Assembly (NCBI GenBank): GCA_050633905.1
Contig: JBOEHJ010000006.1
Span: forward strand, 1-64,000
Direction of reading: 5' to 3'
Source: JANQPX01 sp050633905
GTDB taxonomy: Bacteria > Pseudomonadota > Alphaproteobacteria > Geminicoccales > Geminicoccaceae
Length of the DNA stretch: 64,000 bases
Within the stretch, counting starts at the first letter, position 1, and every line of letters starts with the position of its first letter. Positions 7,562 through 15,809 of this stretch are shown in pieces. The translations under genes were made by a program, and so were the position numbers. The notes beneath the pieces are model-generated. The model was not told the origin of the DNA. It did no database searches and saw only the letters and a list, made by a program, of their open reading frames with translations.

Positions 7562-9739
7562 ATGACGAAAGCTGTCCAGAAAATCACCCTGTCCCCTTCG
7601 CGGGATATCCCTTTTGATAAGCTGGTGCTGAGCCAGTCCAATGTGCGGCGCATCAAAGCTGGCGTGTCCGTCGAGGAACTGGCCGAAGACATCGCTCGCC
7701 GCGGTCTCTTGCAGAGCCTGAGCGTGCGGCCCGTCTTGGCTGCCGATGGGACCGAGACCGGCAAGTTCGAGATCCCGGCTGGAGGCCGCCGGTTTCAAGC
7801 ATTGTCCTTGCTGGTGAAGCAGAAGCGTTTGGCAAAGACCACACCCATTCCCTGCATCGTCCGCGATGCTGCGTCCGACATCCTGGCCGAGGACGATTCC
7901 CTTGCCGAAAACATGCAGCGCGTCGCCTTGCACCCGCTCGATCAGTTCCGCGCGTTTGTGGCGCTGCGGGACAAGGGTCAGAGCGATGCAGAGATAGCTG
8001 CCGCCTTCTTCGTGACGCCGCAGATCGTGAAGCAACGCCTAAAGCTCGCCTCCGTCGCCCCTGCCCTGCTTGAGATCTATGCCGAGGATGGCATGACGCT
8101 GGAGCAGCTCATGGCCTTCACCGTGAACCCCGATCACGCGCGTCAGGTTCAGGTCTGGGATGTGATCCATTCATCCTGGAACAAGGAGCCATTCCAGATC
8201 CGGCGCATGCTGACCGAGACCTCGGTTCGGGCGTCAGACCGGCGTGCGGTCTTTGTGGGTATTGAGGCCTATGAAGCGGCTGGTGGCACGATGCTGCATG
8301 ACCTCTTTCAGGGCGATGACGGTGGCTGGCTCGAGGACCCTGCCCTGCTCGATCGGCTGGTGACGGAAAAACTCCAGGCCGAGGCTGGGACGGTTGCGGT
8401 TGAGGGCTGGAAGTGGATCGAGGTCGCGCTTGACCTGCCCTACGGCTACAACCACGGCCTGCGGTCCCTGTCCGGTGATCCGGCACCGATGACGGATGAC
8501 GAAGGTGCAGCTCATGCCAAGCTGCTCGCCGAGTACCGAGCGCTCGAGGAGGAATACGCGGATCAGGATGACATCCCCGACGAGATCGACACGCGGCTTG
8601 GCGTATTGGAAACGGAGATGGAAAAGATCGAGACCCGGCCGTTGATCTTCGACGCGGAGGAGATCGGGCGGGCAGGGGCGTTCGTCACGCTCGACCGCTA
8701 CGGCGCGCTGGCCGTCTATCGCGGCTATGTGCGTCCAGAGGATGAGCCCGTTGACGAGACCGCGGTCCAGGATGGTACTGATCCTGCGGTGGCGGGGCGG
8801 GGGGATGATCGTAATCTCACCGATAGCCATGTCAGTGCCGCTCATGGCGGAACCGTCATCATGTCGGGTGGTCAGCCGATCGGAGCTGACTTGCCGGAGG
8901 ATGAGGACGACGGGGCGTTGAAGCCGCTGCCCGAGCGGCTGGTCATGGAGTTGACGGCCCACCGGACGCTGGCGCTGCGTGAAGCGATCGGGCGCTCGCC
9001 GGATGTCGCGCTGACACTCCTGCTCCTGAAGCTGGTGACGGACACCTTCCGCACCTCATCTGCTTCGGGCAGCTGTCTCGAGGCATCCGTGCGTCAGGTC
9101 TATATGTCAGCGCAAGCGCCCGATCTGAAAGACAGCGTGGTGGCGAAGCTGGTCGACGAGCGTCATGCGGAATGGGAAGCCGATCTGCCGCTTGGCGATG
9201 ATGCAGCGCTCTGGGACTATCTGACGGTCCTCGATCAGGGCAGTCGGTTGGCCTTGCTGGCGCATTGCCTCAGCTTCGGCGTCAACGCGCTGCATGAGAA
9301 GGTGAACCCATACGGTGCAGGCATCTCCGCAGGCGGTCTGACCCGGCGGATGGCGCATTCCGATCTCGTGGCGCGTGCCACAGATCTCGACATGGTCGAG
9401 GCGGGCTGGGAGCCGACGGTCGACACCTATCTCAACCGCGTGCCCAAGGCCCGCATCCTCGAGGCCGTGCGCGAAGCGAAAGGGGAGGGGACTGCCCAGC
9501 TCCTCGATCACCTGAAGAAAAGCGAGATGGCCAGTGAAGCCGAGCGCTTGCTGAAGGGCAGCGGCTGGTTGCCCGAGGTCCTGCGCCGGAACGATCTCGT
9601 GGCGCTGGACGGTGAGGACCGTGCCGAAGGCCAGGGGGCGGATGCCGAAGTGGCTGACAGCGTCAGTGAAGCTGACCTTCCTGCATTCCTGACGGATGAC
9701 CTGCCTGCTCAAGGCGCATCGATGCTGGCCGCGGAATAA
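7562..9739 (+). CDS. ParB/KorB-like nucleoid or partition protein (large)
   Basis: 725 aa from ATG 7562, preceded by GAGGAG. The ParB N-domain occupies about residues 10-120 (IPFDKLVLSQSNVRR, IARRGLLQSLSVRPVL, PAGGRRFQAL and SLAENMQRVALHPLDQF, the ENxxR arginine patch). A KorB-type helix-turn-helix follows (DAEIAAAFFVTPQIVKQRLKLASVAPALL, about 140-170). The remaining 500 residues are not recognisable beyond an acidic segment. RepB already serves partition, so this is more likely a global plasmid regulator or loader of the kind often encoded in plasmid establishment regions. It carries copy 1 of the repeated leader and is transcribed away from repC. Confidence 0.85.
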   Translation: MTKAVQKITLSPSRDIPFDKLVLSQSNVRRIKAGVSVEELAEDIARRGLLQSLSVRPVLAADGTETGKFEIPAGGRRFQALSLLVKQKRLAKTTPIPCIVRDAASDILAEDDSLAENMQRVALHPLDQFRAFVALRDKGQSDAEIAAAFFVTPQIVKQRLKLASVAPALLEIYAEDGMTLEQLMAFTVNPDHARQVQVWDVIHSSWNKEPFQIRRMLTETSVRASDRRAVFVGIEAYEAAGGTMLHDLFQGDDGGWLEDPALLDRLVTEKLQAEAGTVAVEGWKWIEVALDLPYGYNHGLRSLSGDPAPMTDDEGAAHAKLLAEYRALEEEYADQDDIPDEIDTRLGVLETEMEKIETRPLIFDAEEIGRAGAFVTLDRYGALAVYRGYVRPEDEPVDETAVQDGTDPAVAGRGDDRNLTDSHVSAAHGGTVIMSGGQPIGADLPEDEDDGALKPLPERLVMELTAHRTLALREAIGRSPDVALTLLLLKLVTDTFRTSSASGSCLEASVRQVYMSAQAPDLKDSVVAKLVDERHAEWEADLPLGDDAALWDYLTVLDQGSRLALLAHCLSFGVNALHEKVNPYGAGISAGGLTRRMAHSDLVARATDLDMVEAGWEPTVDTYLNRVPKARILEAVREAKGEGTAQLLDHLKKSEMASEAERLLKGSGWLPEVLRRNDLVALDGEDRAEGQGADAEVADSVSEADLPAFLTDDLPAQGASMLAAE

Positions 9740-9805
9740 CGTGATCCAGTGGGGGGCGGAGATTCCGCCTCCAATCACCCTATAGTGTAACAATATCAAT
9801 AAGAT

Positions 9806-9825
9806 GAATGCGATTACTCGCATTC
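9806..9825. promoter_or_regulatory. Inverted repeat before the 9839 gene
   Basis: GAATGCG, 6-nt centre, CGCATTC lies directly upstream of the GAGG ribosome binding site of the 9839 gene and downstream of TATAGTGTAACAAT, a possible -10 region. It may be an operator or 5'-UTR hairpin. Confidence 0.3.
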
Positions 9826-9838
9826 AGAATGAGGAATC

Positions 9839-10312
9839 ATGTCTGCAACAACCATCATCGACACCGCCCCCCTCGGGGCGCTCATTCGCTACACTGACGG
9901 CAGCCCCAAGCCACCGGCACGCTTCACCAAGAAGCTGGCGGCCTGGGAGCGCTCGAACGGCGTCGGCCGCCTTGTGAAAAAGGAACCACCCCGGCTTTAC
10001 GCGACCTGGACGGCACCCGCGTCGTTCACGCTGCATGAGGGCAACTTCTCCTCGGACGGGGTGATCCTCGTGACCATCATGCGCAGCCATTCTGCTGACA
10101 GCACCCTCGTCTTCGAGGTGGCCGAGGAACCGAAGCCCGGGCAGGTCCGCGTGCTTCTCGACTTCGGCGGCAACACGGAGCTGCTGCATCTGGCGGAGTC
10201 CGTCGCTGCGGCCGAGCTCTGGATCGCCAAGGAAGGATACAGCAATGCGCGGCTCGAAATCGTCGGCGATGAAGATGGAGAAAGGGCAGGGGGCGCGGAC
10301 CTGGCCGCCTGA
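9839..10312 (+). CDS. Hypothetical protein of plasmid establishment region
   Basis: 157 aa, ATG 9839 with GAGG 7 nt upstream. No signal peptide, membrane segment or catalytic motif is visible. The sequence is mixed alpha/beta (LYATWTAPASFTLHEGNFSSDG; VRVLLDFGGNTELLHLAESVAAAELWI) with an acidic C-terminus. I recognise it only as a type often found next to the ParB-like gene on Rhodobacterales plasmids. It lies 99 nt after that gene on the same strand and is followed by a GC hairpin, so it may be the end of that transcription unit. Confidence 0.6.
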   Translation: MSATTIIDTAPLGALIRYTDGSPKPPARFTKKLAAWERSNGVGRLVKKEPPRLYATWTAPASFTLHEGNFSSDGVILVTIMRSHSADSTLVFEVAEEPKPGQVRVLLDFGGNTELLHLAESVAAAELWIAKEGYSNARLEIVGDEDGERAGGADLAA

Positions 10313-10330
10313 GTCCACCTGAAACCGAGC

Positions 10331-10350
10331 GGCCCGCCCAAGCGCGGGCC
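10331..10350 (+). terminator. GC hairpin after the 9839 gene
   Basis: GGCCCGC (10331-10337), loop CCAAGC, GCGGGCC (10344-10350), starting 18 nt after the stop codon. The position suits a terminator, but there is no T-run. Confidence 0.4.
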
Positions 10351-10477
10351 TCTCAACCATCACAACCTTGTCCTTCGAGTTCGCGGGGCGCCAAAGGAAC
10401 CATCCCCAAGGAAGGACGTCTTCAACCAAGAGCCTGCCCGGGAGGCTGGCGGCGTTAGAAGCATCAGCGGGACAATC

Positions 10478-10695
10478 GGCTCCTGACTTTGGGGGACCAT
10501 CCCCCGCTCGCCACTCCCTTGCTTGCCCCGAATCCCGTCTTCGAGATCAACCCGCGAGGGGTCGGACTACGGGCAAGCCCGTGCCGCCGGCCGGATTCGG
10601 AGCAAGTCCGAACGCACCCGGTGATGTCAGCCAGTATTCGGGCCTTCGAGGTCCTGTCGCGCGGGGGATGGTCCCCCGCCTCCAAGACAGGAGCC
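10478..10695. repeat. 218-bp element with imperfect ~30-40-bp terminal inverted repeats
   Basis: GGCTCCTG (10478-10485) plus GGGGGACCATCCCCCGC (10491-10507) mirror GCGGGGGATGGTCCCCCGC (10661-10679) plus CAGGAGCC (10688-10695). Each inner block is also a hairpin by itself. The right end contains CAGGAG, the ribosome binding site of the small gene at 10702, so long-range pairing would hide it. It may be a MITE-like element or a very large regulatory hairpin. The interior has no convincing gene. Confidence 0.5.
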
Positions 10696-10701
10696 AAACA
10701 G

Positions 10702-10866
10702 ATGTCCCGCAAAGATGCTCACGCCTTCGCCGCCTCCCTCGCCGCCACGCTCATGGTCTCGATCGTCGTCTTCCAGGCAGGAGATGGCACCTTCGGCGCC
10801 GTCCCCGCCGATGAAATCGACGGCGACGAGGTCGTGATCGTCTCGGAGTACGATCCCTTCGGGTGA
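10702..10866 (+). CDS. Small hypothetical protein with one hydrophobic segment
   Basis: 54 aa starting MSRKDAHAFAASLAATLMVS; ribosome binding site CAGGAG lies about 9 nt before ATG 10702. A hydrophobic N-terminal stretch (about 9-25, AASLAATLMVSIVVF) could be a membrane anchor or signal sequence, and the rest is short and acidic (DEIDGDEVVIVSEYDPFG). No family recognised. Two strong hairpins follow the stop, supporting a real, separately terminated gene. Confidence 0.55.
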   Translation: MSRKDAHAFAASLAATLMVSIVVFQAGDGTFGAVPADEIDGDEVVIVSEYDPFG

Positions 10867-10887
10867 GGCTTTGGCCTCACTTCCCGA

Positions 10888-10946
10888 AGGCCCGGGCACG
10901 GCGCAGGTGCGCCTCCGGGCCTATCGCCGACCAAGTGATCGGCGAT
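10888..10946 (+). terminator. Tandem GC-rich hairpins after the small gene
   Basis: First hairpin: AGGCCCGG (10888-10895) with CCGGGCCT (10915-10922), enclosing GGCGCA/TGCGCC. Second: ATCGCCGA (10923-10930) with TCGGCGAT (10939-10946). They follow the 10866 stop and lie just before the left end of the IS1182-type element. Neither has a T-run. Confidence 0.45.
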
Positions 10947-11003
10947 GCCGATCTGAGGCACGCCGGTGTGCCACCCTGGCGGAGATCGTGGTGCGCACAG
11001 GCC

Positions 11004-12554
11004 GCTTATTTTGTTGAAAAACTCGGGCTTGATCGAAGCGCAAGTTGCTGATTCAATTCTTCTGGCCAGCGGGGGAATTGAGCAATGTTGGGACCGAAGC
11101 AGGAAGCACAGGCGGCGCTGTTCTACGAGTTCTCGCTGGAGGATCACGTTCCACAAGATCACCTTTTGCGGTCGATTGATCGGTTCGTCGACCTGAGCAG
11201 TATCCGCGCTCATCTGACCGAGTTCTACAGCCATACCGGTCGGCCGTCGGTCGATCCCGAGCTGCTGATCCGGATGCTGCTGGTCGGGTATTGCTTCGGT
11301 ATCCGGTCCGAGCGACGACTTTGTGAAGAGGTGCATCTGAACCTCGCGTATCGCTGGTTCTGCCGCCTCGACCTGAGCGATCGTGTGCCGGATCACTCGA
11401 CATTTTCCAAGAACCGTCACGGTCGTTTCCGCGAGAGCGAACTGCTGCGTTATCTGTTCGAGACGACCGTCGCCCGCTGCATTGAAGAGGGCCTGGTTAG
11501 TGGTCAACGCATGGCGATTGATGCCAGCTTGATTGAGGCGGATGCCAATAAGCAAAACTCAACACCGAAGGACGATTGGGACGTATCGAGTATCGATCCG
11601 ACTGATGCTCCCCGCGCCGTACGAGAGTATCTCGACACGTTGGATGAGGCCGCGTTCGGAGCCGCGAGCGAGGTTCAGCCCAAGTTCACGTCCCATTCCG
11701 ATCCAGCGAGCCAATGGACGGCGGCACGCAAAGGGCCAGCATTCTTTAGCTCTTCCAACAACTATCTGATCGACACAGACCACGGTGTGATTGTCGGTGT
11801 CGAAGCCACGCGATCAATCAGGCAGGCCGAGGTCGGATCGACCAAGACCATGCTGAAGCGGGTGAAGGAACGGTTCGATCTGCATCCCGAACGCCTGATC
11901 GCGGACACCGCCTATGGCACCGGGCCGCTACTTGGCTGGTTAGTGGACCGCAAGATCGCGCCGCATATTCCTGTCTTCGACAAGTCTGGGCGCAACGACG
12001 GAACCTGGACCCGCGCTGACTTCGAATGGGATGCCAAGAACGACCAATACATCTGCCCCGAAGGTCACGCCCTCAAGCAGTTCCGTCGCAACTACTCAGA
12101 CCCGAACCGGGGACCGACCGGCAAGGGCACAGCTCGCTACCGCGCGTTGAAGGAGGTCTGTCAGGCCTGCCCTTCCAAAGCCAAGTGCTGTCCAAACGCT
12201 GATGCGCGCAAGATCAGCCGCGAAGAAACTGAAGACGCCCGCCAGGTCGCACGCGATATCGCCAAAACCCGCCAGTACGACGTCTCGATGAAGCTCCGAA
12301 AGAAGGTCGAGATGCTCTTCGCCCACCTCAAGCGCATCCTCGGCCTGGGGCGTCTTCGATTACGTGGCCCATGCGGTGCAAATGACGAATTCCTCCTCGC
12401 CGCCACNNCCGCCACCGCCCAGAACCTCCGGAAACTCGCCAAGATCTTTCCGGCACCGCAGCAAACCCGCAAAGCCCGATAGGAAAGGCGCTTGGGCCGC
12501 ATTTGGAACAGCCATTTCTGTGCTCGCAAACGTTAGTTTTTCCACAGAATCCGC
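11004..12554 (+). mobile_element. IS1182-family insertion sequence
   Basis: About 1.55 kb with imperfect terminal repeats, 16 of 20 matching: left GCTTATTTTGTTGAAAAACT (11004-11023), right the complement of AGTTTTTCCACAGAATCCGC (12535-12554). It contains one transposase gene. I could not see a clear target-site duplication, so exact ends are approximate. The interruption separates the establishment genes to the left from the XRE-ImmA pair to the right. Confidence 0.75.
11085..12482 (+). CDS. IS1182-family transposase (DDE)
   Basis: 465 aa. N-terminal DUF772-type region (HVPQDHLLRSIDRFVDLS, GRPSVDPELLIRMLLVGY, LCEEVHLNLAYRWFCRL, VPDHSTFSKNRHGRF). First catalytic Asp in MAIDASLIEADA, second in LIADTAYGTG. 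Zn-ribbon-like cysteines CxxC (VCQACPSKAKCC) lie before the terminal glutamate region (KKVEMLFAHLKRILGLGRLRLRG). Two undetermined bases (NN at 12407-12408) make two residues unknown near the C-terminus; the frame is otherwise open and intactness cannot be judged there. Confidence 0.92.
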   Translation: MLGPKQEAQAALFYEFSLEDHVPQDHLLRSIDRFVDLSSIRAHLTEFYSHTGRPSVDPELLIRMLLVGYCFGIRSERRLCEEVHLNLAYRWFCRLDLSDRVPDHSTFSKNRHGRFRESELLRYLFETTVARCIEEGLVSGQRMAIDASLIEADANKQNSTPKDDWDVSSIDPTDAPRAVREYLDTLDEAAFGAASEVQPKFTSHSDPASQWTAARKGPAFFSSSNNYLIDTDHGVIVGVEATRSIRQAEVGSTKTMLKRVKERFDLHPERLIADTAYGTGPLLGWLVDRKIAPHIPVFDKSGRNDGTWTRADFEWDAKNDQYICPEGHALKQFRRNYSDPNRGPTGKGTARYRALKEVCQACPSKAKCCPNADARKISREETEDARQVARDIAKTRQYDVSMKLRKKVEMLFAHLKRILGLGRLRLRGPCGANDEFLLAAXXATAQNLRKLAKIFPAPQQTRKAR

Positions 12555-12644
12555 TGGGAGCCGACCTTCACCGCGAAGCGCACGAATGGCAGCGCAAAGC
12601 AGCGGGCTGACACTACAACCATCGAAGCATCGGGAAAATTTCAC

Positions 12645-12676
12645 TTGCCTTTAAGAAACACAACATCGTATGATGT
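12645..12676 (+). promoter_or_regulatory. Promoter and operator of the 12701-14394 pair
   Basis: TTGCCT (12645-12650), 18-nt spacer, TATGAT (12669-12674). The -10 overlaps the inverted repeat ACATC-GTAT-GATGT (12663-12676). An operator over the -10 fits autorepression by the XRE domain of the downstream ImmA protein. Confidence 0.45.
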
Positions 12677-12700
12677 AGAAAATCTTAAAGGGGCTGAGCA

Positions 12701-13324
12701 TTGCCGTCATTCAACACCGTGATCGTCTCCACGCTGGTGGACGTTGAAACCCGCCTTGAGGACTTTGGCGTCACTCGCCAGCAGATCATGGCTATCGGAC
12801 AAACCGCCCGCGCCTATGGGGACGACGCCAGCCCCTCCATGCCGCTCAACGCGGCTGGAATGTTGTCTTACATTCACGGCGTTGGCGAACTCCGCCAGCA
12901 GCTTGTCGGTCCTGACTACGTGCCGGACAGAACTTGCGGCATTGAAGCGGTTGTAAAACGTGATCGCACTGTCCGCATTGGCTTCCAGAACGTTGATAAA
13001 TGCTGTGTCAATATGCCGCCCCTGCCACGCTCCGAAAAGGGTAGCGGCGCGGAAAGCCTTTCTGGACCCGATTTGTTCGTCAACGCAGGTATGAAACCCG
13101 GCCCCCTCACCGCCGTATTGAAGGACGGTATCCGTACCTACTATGTCATGGTTGGCCTTGATGGCAGTGTGGAACTGTCTTGTCCCGTGATCGAAAAGGG
13201 TAAGTTTGTTCACTGGATGGAACGGATATACATCTATTCGCCTGACAGCGACTGGGAGGCAGACCCGCAAACCGATACCGGCCCCATTGAAGACTTCGAC
13301 ATCACCGTTTCCTTCAAACACTAA
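12701..13324 (+). CDS. Hypothetical protein coupled to XRE-ImmA peptidase
   Basis: 207 aa from TTG 12701 (AAAGGGG ribosome binding site about 10 nt upstream). No family recognised. It has no signal peptide or membrane segment. An apparent beta-rich C-terminal half (YYVMVGLDGSVELSCPVIEKGKFVHWMERIYIYSPDSDWE) follows a helical first 70 residues. The stop overlaps the ATG of the ImmA/IrrE gene (TAATG), indicating translational coupling. In such pairs the partner is often the peptidase's target or the effector it controls, so this may be a toxin-like or stress effector. That is inference only. Confidence 0.65.
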   Translation: MPSFNTVIVSTLVDVETRLEDFGVTRQQIMAIGQTARAYGDDASPSMPLNAAGMLSYIHGVGELRQQLVGPDYVPDRTCGIEAVVKRDRTVRIGFQNVDKCCVNMPPLPRSEKGSGAESLSGPDLFVNAGMKPGPLTAVLKDGIRTYYVMVGLDGSVELSCPVIEKGKFVHWMERIYIYSPDSDWEADPQTDTGPIEDFDITVSFKH

Positions 13325-14394
13325 TGTTCAACGCAGATCGTCTCAAAACAGCCCGCGAACGGCGGATGCTGACAGCGAAGGGACTCGCAGAGCGCGTAGG
13401 CGTGTCTGCGGTCACTCTCTCAAAGTATGAAAACGGGCATCCGCCCGATGAAGCGACAGCGAAGCGCCTGGCGTTCGCGCTTTCCTATCCAATTGATTTC
13501 TTTTACCGGGAAGCGCCAGAGCGTATTGATACCGACGCCGTTAGCTTCCGCAGTCTGTCGCGGATGAAGGCCAAAGAGCGCCGAGCTGCAGAAGCAGCGG
13601 GATCGTTGGGAATCGAGCTTTACGAGTGGATCGACTCCCGCTTCAACCTGCCCGCCGCCGACCTTATCGACCTGAGCAAAGAGCGCAGCCGCCCGCATGT
13701 CGCCGCCCGCCTTCTGCGCCAGCATTGGGGCATAGGCGACAGGCCTATAGGAAACGTTCTCAAGCTGATCGAGTCAAAGGGTATTCGCGTCCTTTCCCTG
13801 TCGGAAGCGACCAAGCATGTTGACGCTTTCTCGTTTTGGCGCGGGGAACATCCCTATGTTTTCTTGAACCAAGAGAAGACGGCGGAACGGTCCATCTTTG
13901 ATACGGCACATGAGCTTGGACACCTTGTCTTGCATCACCACGCAGGGTCGAAAGCCGACAAAGAGGCAGAGACGCAGGCCGACAGATTTGCATCGGCATT
14001 CCTCATGCCCGAAAACGACATGATGGACTATGCGCACCTTTTCACAGTTGGGCAGATCATTTCGGCCAAGAAGCGTTGGAAGGTATCGGCCATGGCCTTG
14101 GCATACCGCCTCAATTCTCTGGGCTATATCAGCGAATGGAACTACCGTTCTTTGCTGATCGAGCTTGGGAAGCGAGGCTATCGAAGCGGCGAGCCAGACG
14201 GAATCGAGCGTGAGGTTTCGACCGTGCTCGCAAAGGTCTTGGCCGCTCTTTGGTCAAAGGGCATGACTAAGGACGACATCGCCAAAGACCTTGGGATTCC
14301 TTTGGGGGAAATCGAGGCCCTTATTTTCCGACTGTCGCCAGATCAACGGGCCGTTAATGAGCCGCACAAACCGGCGCTGCGAGTGGTGAAGTAG
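13324..14394 (+). CDS. XRE regulator fused to ImmA/IrrE metallopeptidase
   Basis: 356 aa. XRE helix-turn-helix at about 1-58 (LTAKGLAERVGVSAVTLSKYENG), then an ImmA/IrrE (COG2856) domain with zinc motif HELGH at 196-200 and a third ligand in the following EAETQADRFASAFLMP helix. The family cleaves or inactivates repressors and controls stress or mobile-element genes. A short C-terminal helix-turn-helix-like segment (MTKDDIAKDLGIPLGEIEALIF) is visible near 315. It shares one base with the upstream stop and is probably cotranscribed from 12645. Confidence 0.88.
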   Translation: MFNADRLKTARERRMLTAKGLAERVGVSAVTLSKYENGHPPDEATAKRLAFALSYPIDFFYREAPERIDTDAVSFRSLSRMKAKERRAAEAAGSLGIELYEWIDSRFNLPAADLIDLSKERSRPHVAARLLRQHWGIGDRPIGNVLKLIESKGIRVLSLSEATKHVDAFSFWRGEHPYVFLNQEKTAERSIFDTAHELGHLVLHHHAGSKADKEAETQADRFASAFLMPENDMMDYAHLFTVGQIISAKKRWKVSAMALAYRLNSLGYISEWNYRSLLIELGKRGYRSGEPDGIEREVSTVLAKVLAALWSKGMTKDDIAKDLGIPLGEIEALIFRLSPDQRAVNEPHKPALRVVK

Positions 14395-14525
14395 CACTGC
14401 AAAGCCGGATCCATGAAAGTGTGACGATCCCCGATTCGGCAGTTAATTGTCCGCTCTGTCCAGCCCTGTCATTTCCCGATGCTGTATAGAAAGGCGGTTC
14501 AGGGTCGATCGCGTAGGTCAGGCCT

Positions 14526-14846
14526 TTAACTGACGGCGAGGTCGCTCGCGGTCTTTCCCGCTTCCAGTGCTTCCACGAACCACTGCGGTTTGCGCCCTCG
14601 GCCGGACCAGGTGAGTGCCGGGTTTTCAGGGTGCCGGTATTTCGCCACGACAGGCGCTCGCAAGGATTTCGTTTTGGTGCCCACGAGTTCGGCAAGAGAG
14701 TAGCCCAGATCCCGTGCGACTGCTTCCACCTTGGCGCGGGCTTCCGCCTTCTGCCGATCCTCGAACGTGGAGATGGCCTTGGCGACGTCCCTCTTCATTT
14801 TGTTTAGCTCGCTGAGCGACAGTGCCTCGAGATCGTAATCAGCCAT
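14526..14846 (-). CDS. H-NS family (HvrA-like) DNA-binding protein
   Basis: 106 aa from ATG 14846. N-terminal coiled-coil oligomerisation segment (LEALSLSELNKMKRDVAKAI... about 1-45) and C-terminal AT-hook-like domain with WSGRGRKPQWF (about residues 80-92), the diagnostic motif of alphaproteobacterial H-NS/HvrA proteins. It would silence AT-rich or foreign DNA, a normal plasmid stealth function. It stands alone between the ImmA and ssb genes, transcribed opposite to both. Confidence 0.85.
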   Translation of the reverse strand: MADYDLEALSLSELNKMKRDVAKAISTFEDRQKAEARAKVEAVARDLGYSLAELVGTKTKSLRAPVVAKYRHPENPALTWSGRGRKPQWFVEALEAGKTASDLAVS

Positions 14847-15274
14847 TGGTGCGGTCCGTGTCCTGAATGATCCGGTATCGATAGCCCGTCGATGCAAGGC
14901 GCCGCAACTCCCGGAAGGCTGGGGCAGGGGTGGCCGAAGCTGTTGATCGCCGTTTCGTCGCCAGGGAGGTGCTGAATTGGGGGTCAGGCTGTCCCGATTG
15001 GCAGGATGACAGGGTCTGGCATGGGCTCCCCGCGCATCTCTGTCTTCTGGTCCATCCCTTCGACTGACAATCCCCTAACCCCGTTCGGTCTCCTGCGCGC
15101 AACCCCGCGTCAGCCCGGGCCGTGTTGGCCGCCTGTGGCGTCCTGCCCGCTCCACCCCGGTCCTCTGGGGGTTTCCGGCGTCCGTTCCGTTCACCGTGCA
15201 CGCGTCACCCGACGGGCTTTTTCCGGGTCTTGTCGAAGGGACGGTCCCAAAGACAGGAAACACAGGAGCTAATC
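14847..15274. other. Intergenic region between divergent hns-like and ssb genes
   Basis: 428 bp with no convincing gene; open frames on both strands look like GC-driven artefacts. It must hold the divergent promoters of the H-NS-like gene and ssb. I saw no clear copy of the repeated leader here. Confidence 0.5.
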
Positions 15275-15679
15275 ATGCAGAACATCGTCATCCTCGCCGG
15301 CAACATCGGTCAAAAACCCGAAACCCGCACCACCCAGGGCGGCACCAACATCACCAACTTCAGCCTCGCCACCTCTCGCCCCCGCCTCTCGGAAGGTCGC
15401 GTCCTGCGCGACGAGAACGGCTACCGGGTCATGGACACCGAATGGCACCGCATCACTTGCTTCAACGGTCTCGGCAAGACGGTCGCGGAGCATTGCGAAA
15501 AGGGCATGAAGGTCCTCGTCCACGGCCGCATCCACTACACCAAGTGGATCGACAGCATGGGGAACGACCGCTACGGCTGCGAGATCATCGCCGAGAAGGT
15601 CGACTTCCTGAGCCGGCCGAAGTCGGCCGAGAGCGAAAACCCCGAGCTGGTCGACCGCGACGACGAGATCCCGTTCTGA
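15275..15679 (+). CDS. ssb: Single-stranded DNA-binding protein
   Basis: 134 aa from ATG 15275 with CAGGAG 9 nt upstream. The OB-fold has the SSB pattern NIVILAGNIGQKPETRTTQGG, NFSLATSR, TEWHRITCFNGLGKTVAEH, KGMKVLVHGRIHY. The acidic C-terminal tip DDEIPF recruits replication and repair partners. The protein is shorter than chromosomal SSB. Plasmid ssb genes are typical of conjugative leading/establishment regions, where they coat incoming single strands. Confidence 0.93.
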   Translation: MQNIVILAGNIGQKPETRTTQGGTNITNFSLATSRPRLSEGRVLRDENGYRVMDTEWHRITCFNGLGKTVAEHCEKGMKVLVHGRIHYTKWIDSMGNDRYGCEIIAEKVDFLSRPKSAESENPELVDRDDEIPF

Positions 15680-15809
15680 GAACGGGGTCTCCCCTTGGGC
15701 CCGGCGGGACAACCCGCCGGGTTCGGGGCGATCTCGGCCTTTGGCGGCTGGGCAAACTGCTTTGCACTCTTCCTGGAGTCGGGTGCCTCTATCCGGCATG
15801 TCGACGACA

